From positions 1,674,001-1,738,000 of the forward strand of contig NZ_CP109999.1 in the NCBI RefSeq assembly GCF_025947145.1: a DNA stretch of 64,000 nt, written 5' to 3'. This document shows positions 8,790-18,502 of this stretch, one piece after another. The notes below the pieces were generated by a model, which saw nothing but the letters and a program-made list of their open reading frames with translations, was not told the origin of the DNA and did no database searches. A program made the position numbers and the translations under genes. This DNA is from Flavobacterium sp. N1994. GTDB lineage: Bacteria; Bacteroidota; Bacteroidia; Flavobacteriales; Flavobacteriaceae. Each line of letters starts with the position of its first letter. Position 1 is the first letter of the stretch.

Positions 8790-9623
8790 ATGAAAAAGTT
8801 CTACTTTCTTTTGATTGCCATTTGTGCCTTATCCTCCTGCACTAGTGATTCCTCATCGAACACATCTACTAATCCAAACTTACTGCAAAGAATAGATTTT
8901 TATCCTGGTCTTGCTTCAGAGAGACATTGGCTTTTTAATACCCATGGTTTATTAACCCAGATCACCAAAGCAGATGGAACTGTTGTGCAGAATTTTGTTT
9001 ATGACACTTCTAATCGTTTGACGAGCTCTACTCTATTTAATACTAGTGGAATAAATGAAACCCATACTTTTACTTATGATAACAATGATTTTGTTATTTC
9101 AGTAGATGGAGAAACAGTACATTATGATGCTGGGGTAGATGCATATTACACAGGTATTTTAAATGACCGTTATAGACTAACCAAGATTAATGGTGATAAG
9201 CTAATAGTTGAAGGAAGAACTGTGATAATAGAAACTGACATAACTGGAACTAATGAAACTCGATGGGCTGAAATGATTGTCAATTATTCAAATAACAATA
9301 TAATGTCCTACTCTCCTGGTGACAGTTGTAATTCATTTACTTATGATGACAAAACCAATCCTATAAGAAATGCTACACTTGCTATTTGCAAAGCTTTCAG
9401 TTTTGTATCGGGTTCTCGATGGATTGATGGTCTTTATAATTCGGCCAATAATGTTCTCACTCATAATTATTGCTCTGAAGATCCTGAAAGTTCTGTTTAC
9501 CATTACACTTATAACGCTAATAATCTACCTGAAGCTCAGACTCATGATTCCTATTATCACGGAACTTATGAAAACACAGTTGCTTCAGCAAATTATTACT
9601 ACCAAGGCGATGTACTTCCTTAA
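8790..9623 (+). CDS. Lipoprotein of unknown function, tandem copy 2
   Basis: This 277-residue paralogue of the preceding gene has signal peptide MKKFYFLLIAICALSSC (lipobox LSSC), then TSDSSS. It has the YD-like segment ADGTVVQNFVYDTSNRLTSS near residue 70 and a NPIRNATLAICKA motif matching NPLHNAILAVARI in copy 1. The copies are diverged, so the duplication is not recent. The function is unknown; a role at the cell surface is inferred only from the lipobox. Confidence 0.8.
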   Translation: MKKFYFLLIAICALSSCTSDSSSNTSTNPNLLQRIDFYPGLASERHWLFNTHGLLTQITKADGTVVQNFVYDTSNRLTSSTLFNTSGINETHTFTYDNNDFVISVDGETVHYDAGVDAYYTGILNDRYRLTKINGDKLIVEGRTVIIETDITGTNETRWAEMIVNYSNNNIMSYSPGDSCNSFTYDDKTNPIRNATLAICKAFSFVSGSRWIDGLYNSANNVLTHNYCSEDPESSVYHYTYNANNLPEAQTHDSYYHGTYENTVASANYYYQGDVLP

Positions 9624-9663
9624 TTCAAAATAAAGAATTACTTTAGCGACTTTAATTGTTACC

Positions 9664-10167
9664 ATGAAGTTTTTAAAAATCCTATCTATTTTATTTCTTG
9701 CCTTAACAGTCAATAGTTGTTCTGTATATAACTTTACTGGGACTGGTAAAATTAACGCGAAGACGTTTCAAGTGAATCATTTTCAAAATAGTGCTCAACT
9801 GATTGAACCAGGAATTGATAGAACTTTTACAATTAAACTTCAGGAAATTATTCAAAATCAAACCAATTTGAATTTAGCTAGTTCTAATGGTGATTTGTTA
9901 TATGAAGGGGAAATTGTGGAGTATAGAATTACCCCAATGCAAGCTACAGCTAATCAAAATGCGGCCCAAAGCAGATTGACTATAACGGTTAATGTACGCT
10001 TTAGCAATAAAAACAAAGAAGCTGATAATTTTGAGAAGAAATTTACATTCTACTTTGATTACGATGGCACAACACAATTGGTAGGTTCAAAATTGACAGA
10101 AGCTTTGGACACGATTTTTGAACGAATTACACAAGATATATTTAATGAATCACTTGCCAAGTGGTAA
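9664..10167 (+). CDS. lptE: LptE family LPS-assembly lipoprotein
   Basis: A 167-residue lipoprotein with lipobox VNSC and the family start SVYNFTGTGKI, then YEGEIVEYRITPMQ and a C-terminal helix (LTEALDTIFERITQDIFNESLAKW). LptE plugs the LptD barrel that delivers lipopolysaccharide to the outer leaflet of the outer membrane. Its position before the TPR-like gene and secG matches the usual flavobacterial block. The assignment is from family resemblance and context. Confidence 0.85.
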   Translation: MKFLKILSILFLALTVNSCSVYNFTGTGKINAKTFQVNHFQNSAQLIEPGIDRTFTIKLQEIIQNQTNLNLASSNGDLLYEGEIVEYRITPMQATANQNAAQSRLTITVNVRFSNKNKEADNFEKKFTFYFDYDGTTQLVGSKLTEALDTIFERITQDIFNESLAKW

Positions 10168-10177
10168 TTAATTTGAA

Positions 10178-10990
10178 ATGAACATAACGGATTATACGTA
10201 TTTACTCAACAAACCCGAAGCTATAAATGATAAGCATGCTCAGACATTGGAAAATGTTTTGATGGCGTTTCCTTATTTTCAAAGTGCTCGTGTTTTGAGG
10301 TTGAAACATTTGTATAATCAAGATAGTTTTAACTACAACTATGCTTTAAAAGTTTCAGCGGCTTACACTACAGACAGGAGCGTTTTGTTTGATTTTATTA
10401 CTTCTGATTCCTTTGTTTCTATTCAGAAAGGACTTTACGAAAAGAAATTAGAAGAATTAATGAATATGAGTGTTGTGGGAAGCGAACACCTTATCGTGGA
10501 AGCCAAAGAGTCAACTATTGATCCCCTTGAACAATCTATTTTAACCTCAATCAAAGAAGCTACCACAACTGAAGAGCAAAAAGTAGCTGAGAAATTAGCC
10601 ATCGGTAAACCTTTAGAATTTTCTAGAGATGAAAAACATTCTTTTCAAGAATGGTTACAATTATCAAGGTTCAAACCTATTGAAAGAGCGGAGAACCCAG
10701 TTGCTGTTGTTGATGAAAAAAAGAAAAAACTGGCATTAATTGATAAATTTATCGAGAATAATCCAAAAATAACACCCATAGCAAAAGATGCTGTAGTGCC
10801 AACAATAGAGACAGTTCCCGAAGACACCTCGTACTTGATGACCGAAACATTAGCGAGAGTTTATCTGGAACAAAAGAAATATTCAAAAGCAATTCAAGCT
10901 TATGAAATATTAATTTTGAAATATCCAGAAAAAAGTAGTTTCTTTGCAGACCGAATTTCGGATATTAAAATTTTACAACAAAATAATTAA
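10178..10990 (+). CDS. TPR-like conserved protein
   Basis: A 270-residue soluble protein without signal peptide. The N-terminal half is helical (ITDYTYLLNKPEAI, then FPYFQSARVLRLKHLY), followed by a Glu/Lys-rich linker. A C-terminal TPR-like motif reads LARVYLEQKKYSKAIQAYEILILKYPEKSSFFA (about 228-260). It starts 10 nt after lptE and ends 6 nt before secG, so the three genes are probably one transcript. The function is unknown; the C-terminal TPR suggests protein-protein contacts. Confidence 0.8.
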   Translation: MNITDYTYLLNKPEAINDKHAQTLENVLMAFPYFQSARVLRLKHLYNQDSFNYNYALKVSAAYTTDRSVLFDFITSDSFVSIQKGLYEKKLEELMNMSVVGSEHLIVEAKESTIDPLEQSILTSIKEATTTEEQKVAEKLAIGKPLEFSRDEKHSFQEWLQLSRFKPIERAENPVAVVDEKKKKLALIDKFIENNPKITPIAKDAVVPTIETVPEDTSYLMTETLARVYLEQKKYSKAIQAYEILILKYPEKSSFFADRISDIKILQQNN

Positions 10991-10996
10991 TTCATA

Positions 10997-11335
10997 ATGA
11001 GCACATTTTCAATTTTTTTAGTATTAATAACAATAGTTTGTTTTCTATTGATCATCGTAATTATGGTTCAAAATCCTAAAGGTGGCGGTTTGTCTTCTTC
11101 ATTAGGAGGATCAACACAAATGGGAGGCGTTCAAAAAACAACTGACTTTTTAGATAAAAGTACTTGGACATTAGCAACCGTATTAATCATTTTGATTTTA
11201 TTGTCAAGTTTAAGTTTCACAGGAAGCATGAGCGATTCTAATTCAAAAATTATAGATGACAAAGAAAGCGTTGCACCAAAAACGACTACGACTACGAATA
11301 CTCCAGCTAAACCAGTTGAGACTCCAAAAAAATAA
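10997..11335 (+). CDS. secG: Preprotein translocase subunit SecG
   Basis: A 112-residue membrane protein with two transmembrane helices (about 4-24 and 53-74) separated by the SecG-typical loop VQNPKGGGLSSSLGGSTQMGGVQKTTDFLDK. The C-terminus is a Thr/Pro/Lys-rich tail. SecG assists SecYEA protein translocation. A terminator follows directly at 11356-11387. Confidence 0.95.
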   Translation: MSTFSIFLVLITIVCFLLIIVIMVQNPKGGGLSSSLGGSTQMGGVQKTTDFLDKSTWTLATVLIILILLSSLSFTGSMSDSNSKIIDDKESVAPKTTTTTNTPAKPVETPKK

Positions 11336-11355
11336 TTTTTAGATACAAAATATAT

Positions 11356-11387
11356 AATGCCAGCGCTGACATGCTGGCATTTTTTTT
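11356..11387 (+). terminator. Rho-independent terminator after secG
   Basis: A 9-bp perfect stem (AATGCCAGC / GCTGGCATT) with an 8-nt loop runs into a T-tract, closing the lptE-TPR-secG unit before groES. Confidence 0.9.
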
Positions 11388-11412
11388 AGGAAAAAATGGC
11401 AGTTTGAACTGC

Positions 11413-11430
11413 TTGGCACAGTTTCTGAAA
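11413..11430 (+). promoter_or_regulatory. Candidate sigma-54-like element upstream of groES
   Basis: TTGGCAC at 11413-11419 is a perfect -24 element. Ten bases after its GG lies CTGAA (11425-11429), where TTGCA would be expected, so the -12 GC doublet is GA. The site lies in the short gap between the secG terminator and groES, and a sigma-54-type activator is encoded about 4 kb upstream. No CIRCE palindrome is seen in this gap. Tentative. Confidence 0.35.
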
Positions 11431-11470
11431 AGCCAAAAGCGAACATTTAAAACAACATAAATTTATTATT

Positions 11471-11746
11471 ATGGCATTAAATATTAAACCACTTTCAGAC
11501 CGAGTAATTATTGAACCTGCTGCTGCTGAAACGCAAACAGCTTCTGGAATTATTATCCCTGATACTGCTAAAGAAAAACCACAAAAAGGAACTGTAGTAG
11601 CTGTAGGAAATGGTAAAAAAGAAGAACCCTTAACTGTTAAGGTTGGTGATGTAGTTCTTTATGGGAAATACGCTGGAACCGACTTGAAATTTAATGGAAA
11701 AGATTATTTAATCATGCGAGAAGATGATATTCTTGCCATTATCTAA
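11471..11746 (+). CDS. groES: Co-chaperonin GroES
   Basis: The 91-residue heptameric co-chaperonin that caps GroEL. Recognisable stretches are [12 protein letters not shown] at the start, the mobile loop [61 protein letters not shown]. It lies 48 nt before groEL and forms the standard groESL operon with it. Confidence 0.98.
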   Translation: MALNIKPLSDRVIIEPAAAETQTASGIIIPDTAKEKPQKGTVVAVGNGKKEEPLTVKVGDVVLYGKYAGTDLKFNGKDYLIMREDDILAII

Positions 11747-11788
11747 TCCAAAATAACCGAATACTAAAATTATCAAATACACAATTAA

Positions 11789-13426
<1,638 letters not shown>

Positions 13427-13446
13427 TCAAAATAGATTATTTATAT

Positions 13447-13479
13447 AAAAAAACGTCCCGATAATTCGGGACGTTTTTT
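13447..13479. terminator. Bidirectional terminator between groEL and dedA
   Basis: AAAAAACGTCCCG and CGGGACGTTTTTT form a near-perfect 13-bp stem around a 6-nt loop, with A- and T-tracts on both sides, so it can serve both converging genes. The dedA stop codon (13478-13480) lies in the T-tract. Confidence 0.9.
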
Positions 13480-14161
13480 ATTCTTCTTGTTTTGGAGACT
13501 TCTTGAATATCTTTAGAAAGACAGGAAATGTTGAAATTATGATTATCCCTATAACAATAACTTCAATATGCTTTTTTAAATCAATGTCAAATTTTTCTAA
13601 GAACATCCCATATAAATAATGTCCAGAGAATATTAGGATAAATGACCATAAAAAAGAACTAACAATATTATAGAACATGAATTTCTTCTTATCCATTGTA
13701 ACAATGCCAGCAACGATTGGGGCAAATGTTCTAACAATTGGAAGAAAACGAGCAAAAATTATTGCTTTCCCTCCAAATCTTTCAAAGAAATCTTTAGATT
13801 GAATTAGATACTTTTTCTTAAACCAAAAACTATCTTCTTTTTTATATAAATAGTAACCGCTTTTGGAGCCAAACCAATATCCCATCATGTTGCCTAATAT
13901 CCCAGCAACAGCAATTAATGTTGATAATAACGTAACATTAACCATATCACTTTCGATAAAAGAGAAATTCTCTATCAAATCACGACTGTAAATACCCGAC
14001 AAAAAAAGTAAGCTGTCTCCTGGCAAAAAGAAGCCTGCAAAAAGACCTGTTTCAGCAAAAACAATAAACAACACAATCCAAAGACCCACCTTTACCCCTC
14101 CAATTGACATTGTGATATAAAATTCGGGATTTAATAATTGGGTCCAGTCAAAACTATTCAT
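13478..14161 (-). CDS. DedA family membrane protein
   Basis: A 227-residue integral membrane protein of the DedA/VTT family. Signature stretches are FLPGDSLLFLSG (near residue 47) and FARFLPIVRTFAPIVAG (about 138-154), the latter being the re-entrant region found in DedA proteins. DedA proteins are linked to membrane lipid scrambling and proton-dependent transport; the specific substrate cannot be told from sequence. It has several predicted helices with positively charged C-terminal ends. Confidence 0.92.
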   Translation of the reverse strand: MNSFDWTQLLNPEFYITMSIGGVKVGLWIVLFIVFAETGLFAGFFLPGDSLLFLSGIYSRDLIENFSFIESDMVNVTLLSTLIAVAGILGNMMGYWFGSKSGYYLYKKEDSFWFKKKYLIQSKDFFERFGGKAIIFARFLPIVRTFAPIVAGIVTMDKKKFMFYNIVSSFLWSFILIFSGHYLYGMFLEKFDIDLKKHIEVIVIGIIIISTFPVFLKIFKKSPKQEE

Positions 14162-14260
14162 GGGGTATACATTTTATCGAGCGTGAAATTAATGATATTT
14201 TATGATTTATGATTGCTGTACTAAAAGTATTTTATTCAGATTAATAAACCTTGGCTTAAA

Positions 14261-14602
14261 TTACTTTCTTTCATACTTACAACAAGTATGCAATTTTTCG
14301 TAGACTTCATCCGTAGCCTTAACATCATCCGTATCGTGACCCGCTTTAGCGACAGCTTTTTTTACATCAAGCAAAGAACATTTTTCTTCATTAATTATTA
14401 AGTGCAACATATGGTCATCTATATGCCAATCTGCACTTTTCACTCCTGATACTGAAAATGCTGCTTTTTCAATTCTCTTTTTACATTGTTCACAATTACC
14501 ATTTACTTCAAACTCGCATTTGGCATTTTTATTTTTTTTCTCTTGTGCTTGAGTTGAAAGTGATACAAAAAGTAACATCATTCCTAAAACTATATTCTTC
14601 AT
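14261..14602 (-). CDS. Secreted heavy-metal-associated (HMA) domain protein
   Basis: A 113-residue protein with a signal peptide (MKNIVLGMMLLFVSLSTQAQ) followed by one HMA fold. The metal-binding motif is GNCEQCKKRIE (C37-x-x-C40), with VSGVKSADWHIDDHMLHL next; a further Cys pair (HTCCKYERK) and several His lie at the C-terminus. It starts 17 nt after the TonB receptor stop and so is the last gene of a three-gene unit. It probably binds a soft metal such as copper in the periplasm; the metal itself is inference. Confidence 0.85.
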   Translation of the reverse strand: MKNIVLGMMLLFVSLSTQAQEKKNKNAKCEFEVNGNCEQCKKRIEKAAFSVSGVKSADWHIDDHMLHLIINEEKCSLLDVKKAVAKAGHDTDDVKATDEVYEKLHTCCKYERK

Positions 14603-14619
14603 AAATTATTATTTTTAAA

Positions 14620-16641
14620 TTATTTTATTTTAAATCGCAATCCTGCATAATACATTTGACCGAACACTGGTGCATATACTATTGAAGTGTCAAAGGTAGA
14701 TCCAAAAGGATTATTACTTCCCAAAATAGCTTTGTCTTGACGGTAATTTCCAATGTTTTCTCCACCAATGTATAATTCTAATGTACTCGAAAATGTTCTT
14801 GTTATTTGTGCATTCATCACACCAAATGATGGTGAAAACTCGGGCAGCCTATCTTGAGATGGATTACTTGCAGTATTTGGCAACTGCTGCTTTCCTAACC
14901 AATTGAATGTATAATCAAATTTCCATTGTTTTCCTTTTTCTACAATATGAGTTTCGTATTCTAGGTTTCCAAAGAAACGATGTCTTGCCTGTAATGGTCT
15001 TTGAAAACTACCCGAAAGATAATCGGTGGAAATATCATAGTATTTATAAGCCGTTCTCAAATTCAAATGTTTGAGGATTTCCAAATTAAAATCAAGTTGC
15101 AAGCTATTGGCATAAGATTTTCCTCTTAGATTGTAGAACAATACTTGTTGCGGTGAATTCATAACATCAACTACAGCTTGGTTTTGAAAATCGGTTCTAT
15201 AGAAGTCTAATGTAACATCCGCATTTTTTCCAAACAAAATAAAATTTTGAGTAAAACTCACTCCATAATTCCAAGCAATTTCAGGATTCAAGCCATAGAT
15301 TTTTCCATTGGTATCTAAAACCTGAAACGTTCTAGAACTAGCAAACAAGTTTTGGTTTTCGGCATAAATATTGGCTGCGCGTTTCCCTCTTCCTGCAGAG
15401 AATCGCAAGACTGCTTTTTCCCACGGATTATATTTTACATGCAATCTTGGCGTAAAGAAAGCTCCTAATCGGTTATGATAATCAAACCTTCCTCCTAAAA
15501 TGAAGCTAAATTTATCCAAGTTATCATAAGTATATTCAAAGAAAGTTCCAACCGAATTATCTATTCGACTAACATCCGCTAAATTCACAAACTCAGCGTA
15601 TTTATCATAAGTAAAATTCAATCCCGTAGAAAATTTGTTTTTCGTATTGTCAATAATCGAACTGAAAATAAGGTTCGAATAATAACTTTGTTGCTTGATA
15701 TCATATTGATTCAATCCAAAATACGATTGCTGATTGTGATTGCTAAAAGCATTTTGAAAACCAATACTTTGATAAGGCATATCTTTGAAAACATAGCCTA
15801 CTTTAGAAGTAAAATCAATTCTTTCTGTATTGATTTCTGAGCCCCAATAATTAGTTGTCAATCTATCTCTATTCGGGTCAAAATTGAGTTCACCAGTTTG
15901 TTTATTATCTTTCATAAAACGAAGATTCAAAAACGAAACCCAACCTGTCTCTGGGTTAGAATACTGCCAACGATTCGTAATGTTAATTTGTTTGCCCAAT
16001 GGATTATCTAGAAAACCATCATTATTCATATCATTTTTTGCCACACGAGCATTCCCGTGAACGAATAAACTTGTTGCCCAATAATCAGAGACTTTTTTGT
16101 TGAAATGTGTGTTTAATTCAAAACGAGAATCCGTCGAACCATAGGCATTTAGAAAGAAAGGAATGTCTTTTATTGGTTTAATTAATTCGGTATTGATCTG
16201 ACCAGAAATGCTTTCGTATCCATTAACCACACTTCCTGCTCCTTTGGTGATTTGGATACTCTCCACCCAAGTTCCTGGCGTAAATGACAATCCATAAGCT
16301 TGAGAAGCTCCTCGTACCGAAGGAATATTTTCTTCGGTAATCATGATGTATGGACTTGTCAAACCTAACATTTTGATTTGTTTGGTTCCCGTCAAAGCAT
16401 CGGAAAAATTGACATCTATAGAGGGGTTGGTTTCAAAGCTTTCTGCTAAATTACAACATGCAGCTTTAAGCAATTCTTTGCTTGTCACCACAGTAGTATT
16501 AGCAGTTCCCGATAGTGATTTTTTTAATCCTTTTCGTCTAACTTCTACCGTTACTGTTTTTAAAGTATCTTTTTTTAATGTTTCTTGAGAAAACGAAAAT
16601 ACAGTAAATAACAACGTTAGAAATAACAATGTTTTTTTCAT
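14620..16641 (-). CDS. TonB-dependent outer-membrane receptor (putative metal receptor)
   Basis: A 673-residue TonB-dependent receptor: signal peptide (about 1-19), plug domain from about 30 (VRRKGLKKSLSGTANTTVVTSKELLKA), then a 22-strand barrel ending in Phe/aromatic-rich strands (GQMYYAGLRFKIK). Within the plug is a Cys pair, C62-C63 in KAACCNLAESFE, unusual for a siderophore receptor. It is flanked by the HYC_CC_PP protein upstream and the HMA protein downstream, both Cys-rich, so I infer transport or handling of a soft metal (copper most likely). It lacks an N-terminal carboxypeptidase-like (CNA-B) domain and no SusD neighbour is present. Confidence 0.88.
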   Translation of the reverse strand: MKKTLLFLTLLFTVFSFSQETLKKDTLKTVTVEVRRKGLKKSLSGTANTTVVTSKELLKAACCNLAESFETNPSIDVNFSDALTGTKQIKMLGLTSPYIMITEENIPSVRGASQAYGLSFTPGTWVESIQITKGAGSVVNGYESISGQINTELIKPIKDIPFFLNAYGSTDSRFELNTHFNKKVSDYWATSLFVHGNARVAKNDMNNDGFLDNPLGKQINITNRWQYSNPETGWVSFLNLRFMKDNKQTGELNFDPNRDRLTTNYWGSEINTERIDFTSKVGYVFKDMPYQSIGFQNAFSNHNQQSYFGLNQYDIKQQSYYSNLIFSSIIDNTKNKFSTGLNFTYDKYAEFVNLADVSRIDNSVGTFFEYTYDNLDKFSFILGGRFDYHNRLGAFFTPRLHVKYNPWEKAVLRFSAGRGKRAANIYAENQNLFASSRTFQVLDTNGKIYGLNPEIAWNYGVSFTQNFILFGKNADVTLDFYRTDFQNQAVVDVMNSPQQVLFYNLRGKSYANSLQLDFNLEILKHLNLRTAYKYYDISTDYLSGSFQRPLQARHRFFGNLEYETHIVEKGKQWKFDYTFNWLGKQQLPNTASNPSQDRLPEFSPSFGVMNAQITRTFSSTLELYIGGENIGNYRQDKAILGSNNPFGSTFDTSIVYAPVFGQMYYAGLRFKIK

Positions 16642-16690
16642 TATAAATAAGATTTTAATATTCGTATAAAGTTTTTATCGAATAATAAAA

Positions 16691-17092
16691 TCAGGCGTAA
16701 AAGGTATATTGGCTGTACAAGAGATATAATGGCGGGGCATTTGCATCGCAATAGTAAGTAAAAGTATCCCTTGTTTTAAAGTTGAAATTAGAAGCAAATA
16801 AAATAGGTTTCCAATCGTAAAATGTTGGAACAAAACCAGAATCAAACGACAAACTTTTAACGAGAATCTGGTCTGATTTGATTTCAGCTTTTATGATTTT
16901 ATCGTTACAACATTTGGAATCTTTTTCAACAATACCGCAACATGCATCAACTTCATTTTCTACCGAAGGCACTAACTTTAACGATATTGATTCGAATTCA
17001 TTATCACAATAATGCACATTGAACGCTAATCCTAAATTGGAAACCAACAGGAAAAATGTTAACAAAAGACTGATGTGTTTTCTGAAATTCAT
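16691..17092 (-). CDS. HYC_CC_PP family small exported protein
   Basis: A 133-residue protein with a signal peptide and the family-defining trio: HYC at 27-29 (FNVHYCDNEFESISL), CC at 51-52 and 61-62 (ACCGIVEKDSKCCND), and PP at 120-121 (NAPPLYLL). No biochemical role is known for this family. The His/Cys pattern and position directly upstream of a Cys-pair TonB receptor and HMA protein suggest metal binding. A CAAAGCTA (TAGCTTTG on the coding strand) lies at 17097-17104, only 4 nt from the ATG; if it is a true -7 element the mRNA would be nearly leaderless. Confidence 0.85.
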   Translation of the reverse strand: MNFRKHISLLLTFFLLVSNLGLAFNVHYCDNEFESISLKLVPSVENEVDACCGIVEKDSKCCNDKIIKAEIKSDQILVKSLSFDSGFVPTFYDWKPILFASNFNFKTRDTFTYYCDANAPPLYLLYSQYTFYA

Positions 17093-17145
17093 AGTGCAAA
17101 GCTACTAAAATCGGATTAGTAAAAACTTAAAATCGTATTAAAACT

Positions 17146-18501
17146 TTATAATTCAAGTTCTTGTCCCATCATAGGAACAGAGCACTCAAAACCATATCGC
17201 TCTTGAATTTTAATGCGTAATTCATCTGCAGGCTGATTTTCACCATGAACTAAAAACACTTTTTTTGGTTTAGGATTTAATTCAGAAAGCCAATTCAATA
17301 AATCATTTTGATCTCCGTGCGCAGATAAACCTTCTATTTCTACTATTTTAGCCAAAACCGGATAATATTTACCATAGATTTTTAATTCAGCAGCGCCTTC
17401 CAAAAGTTTTCTCCCTCTTGTTCCTTCAGCTTGGTAACCCACAATAATAACCGTAGTTTCAGGCAATCCAATATAACGTTCTAAATAACTTAATACTCTA
17501 CCACCCGTAATCATTCCGCTAGCTGCTATAATCACTTTTGGCCCTTTATCATAAATAGTATTGATGGTTTCCTGATAATCTGTATTCATTGTAAACATCC
17601 CACACATTTCTACACAATCATTTTCCGAAAGCTTATGCCAATTTTTATTATTAGTAAAAACCTCCAAAACGCTTATGCCCATTGGGGTATCAATTACATA
17701 GGGAATGTTGGGGATTTTGTCTTCTTTTTTCAATTGCCAAAGTAAATACATAATACTTTGGGCGCGTTCTACGGCAAAACTCGGAATGATTACAGTCCCT
17801 CCCATTTGAAAAGCATTGTTGATATACGTTTCCAAGGAGAGTTTCACATCTTCATCAGGATGAATACGATTGCCGTAAGTACTTTCCAAAAAAACATAAT
17901 CGGCCACTTTTGGTTTTACAGGTGCATACATCAACACATCATCATCTCTCCCAATATCTCCTGAGAAAACTAACGTTTTGTTTTCGAGTTTCAATTCAAT
18001 TGAACAAGCACCAATGATATGACCAGCATTCCGGAATTTAGCTGAAATTTCGGCATCCAACTGAATTTCTGTATTGGGTTTTACAACTCTAAACAAAGGA
18101 AAGACTTTTTCTGTTTGAGCCAAATCATATAAAGGTTCTGCTTTTTCATGTTTGGAAAAATGATCTTTATTGGCGCGTTCAGCTTCCTCTTCCTGAATTT
18201 TGGCACTATCTAACAAAATCAATTTGGCGATATCTTTCGTTGGACTTGTACAATAAATTTTACCTTCAAATCCTTGATTGACTAATCTGGGCAACCAACC
18301 ACAATGGTCTAAATGGCCATGCGTAAGCAAAACAAAATCGATGGTATTAGGCAAAATGGGTAGTGGTTCCCAATTCAACTCTCGCAAAGGTTTGATTCCT
18401 TGGAATTGTCCGCAATCAATTAGAATTCTTATTCCATTGCTTTCTACCAATGTTTTGGAACCTGTTACCGTTCCTGCTCCTCCTAAAAATTTGATTTTCA
18501 T
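17146..18501 (-). CDS. Beta-CASP metallo-beta-lactamase-fold ribonuclease-like hydrolase
   Basis: A 451-residue MBL-fold enzyme with the metal motif THGHLDHCG (about residues 60-68), later ligand regions NAGHIIGACS and FSGDIGRDDD, a beta-CASP insert (FLESTYGNRIHPDEDVK, IPSFAVERAQSI) and the C-terminal RNA-metabolising block SAHGDQNDLLNW then KKVFLVHGE. Family members are Zn-dependent RNA endo/exonucleases of the CPSF73/RNase J superfamily. The start is 1 nt from the stop of the ATP-cone nuclease gene, so the two are almost certainly co-transcribed. Confidence 0.92.
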   Translation of the reverse strand: MKIKFLGGAGTVTGSKTLVESNGIRILIDCGQFQGIKPLRELNWEPLPILPNTIDFVLLTHGHLDHCGWLPRLVNQGFEGKIYCTSPTKDIAKLILLDSAKIQEEEAERANKDHFSKHEKAEPLYDLAQTEKVFPLFRVVKPNTEIQLDAEISAKFRNAGHIIGACSIELKLENKTLVFSGDIGRDDDVLMYAPVKPKVADYVFLESTYGNRIHPDEDVKLSLETYINNAFQMGGTVIIPSFAVERAQSIMYLLWQLKKEDKIPNIPYVIDTPMGISVLEVFTNNKNWHKLSENDCVEMCGMFTMNTDYQETINTIYDKGPKVIIAASGMITGGRVLSYLERYIGLPETTVIIVGYQAEGTRGRKLLEGAAELKIYGKYYPVLAKIVEIEGLSAHGDQNDLLNWLSELNPKPKKVFLVHGENQPADELRIKIQERYGFECSVPMMGQELEL

Positions 18502-18502
18502 T

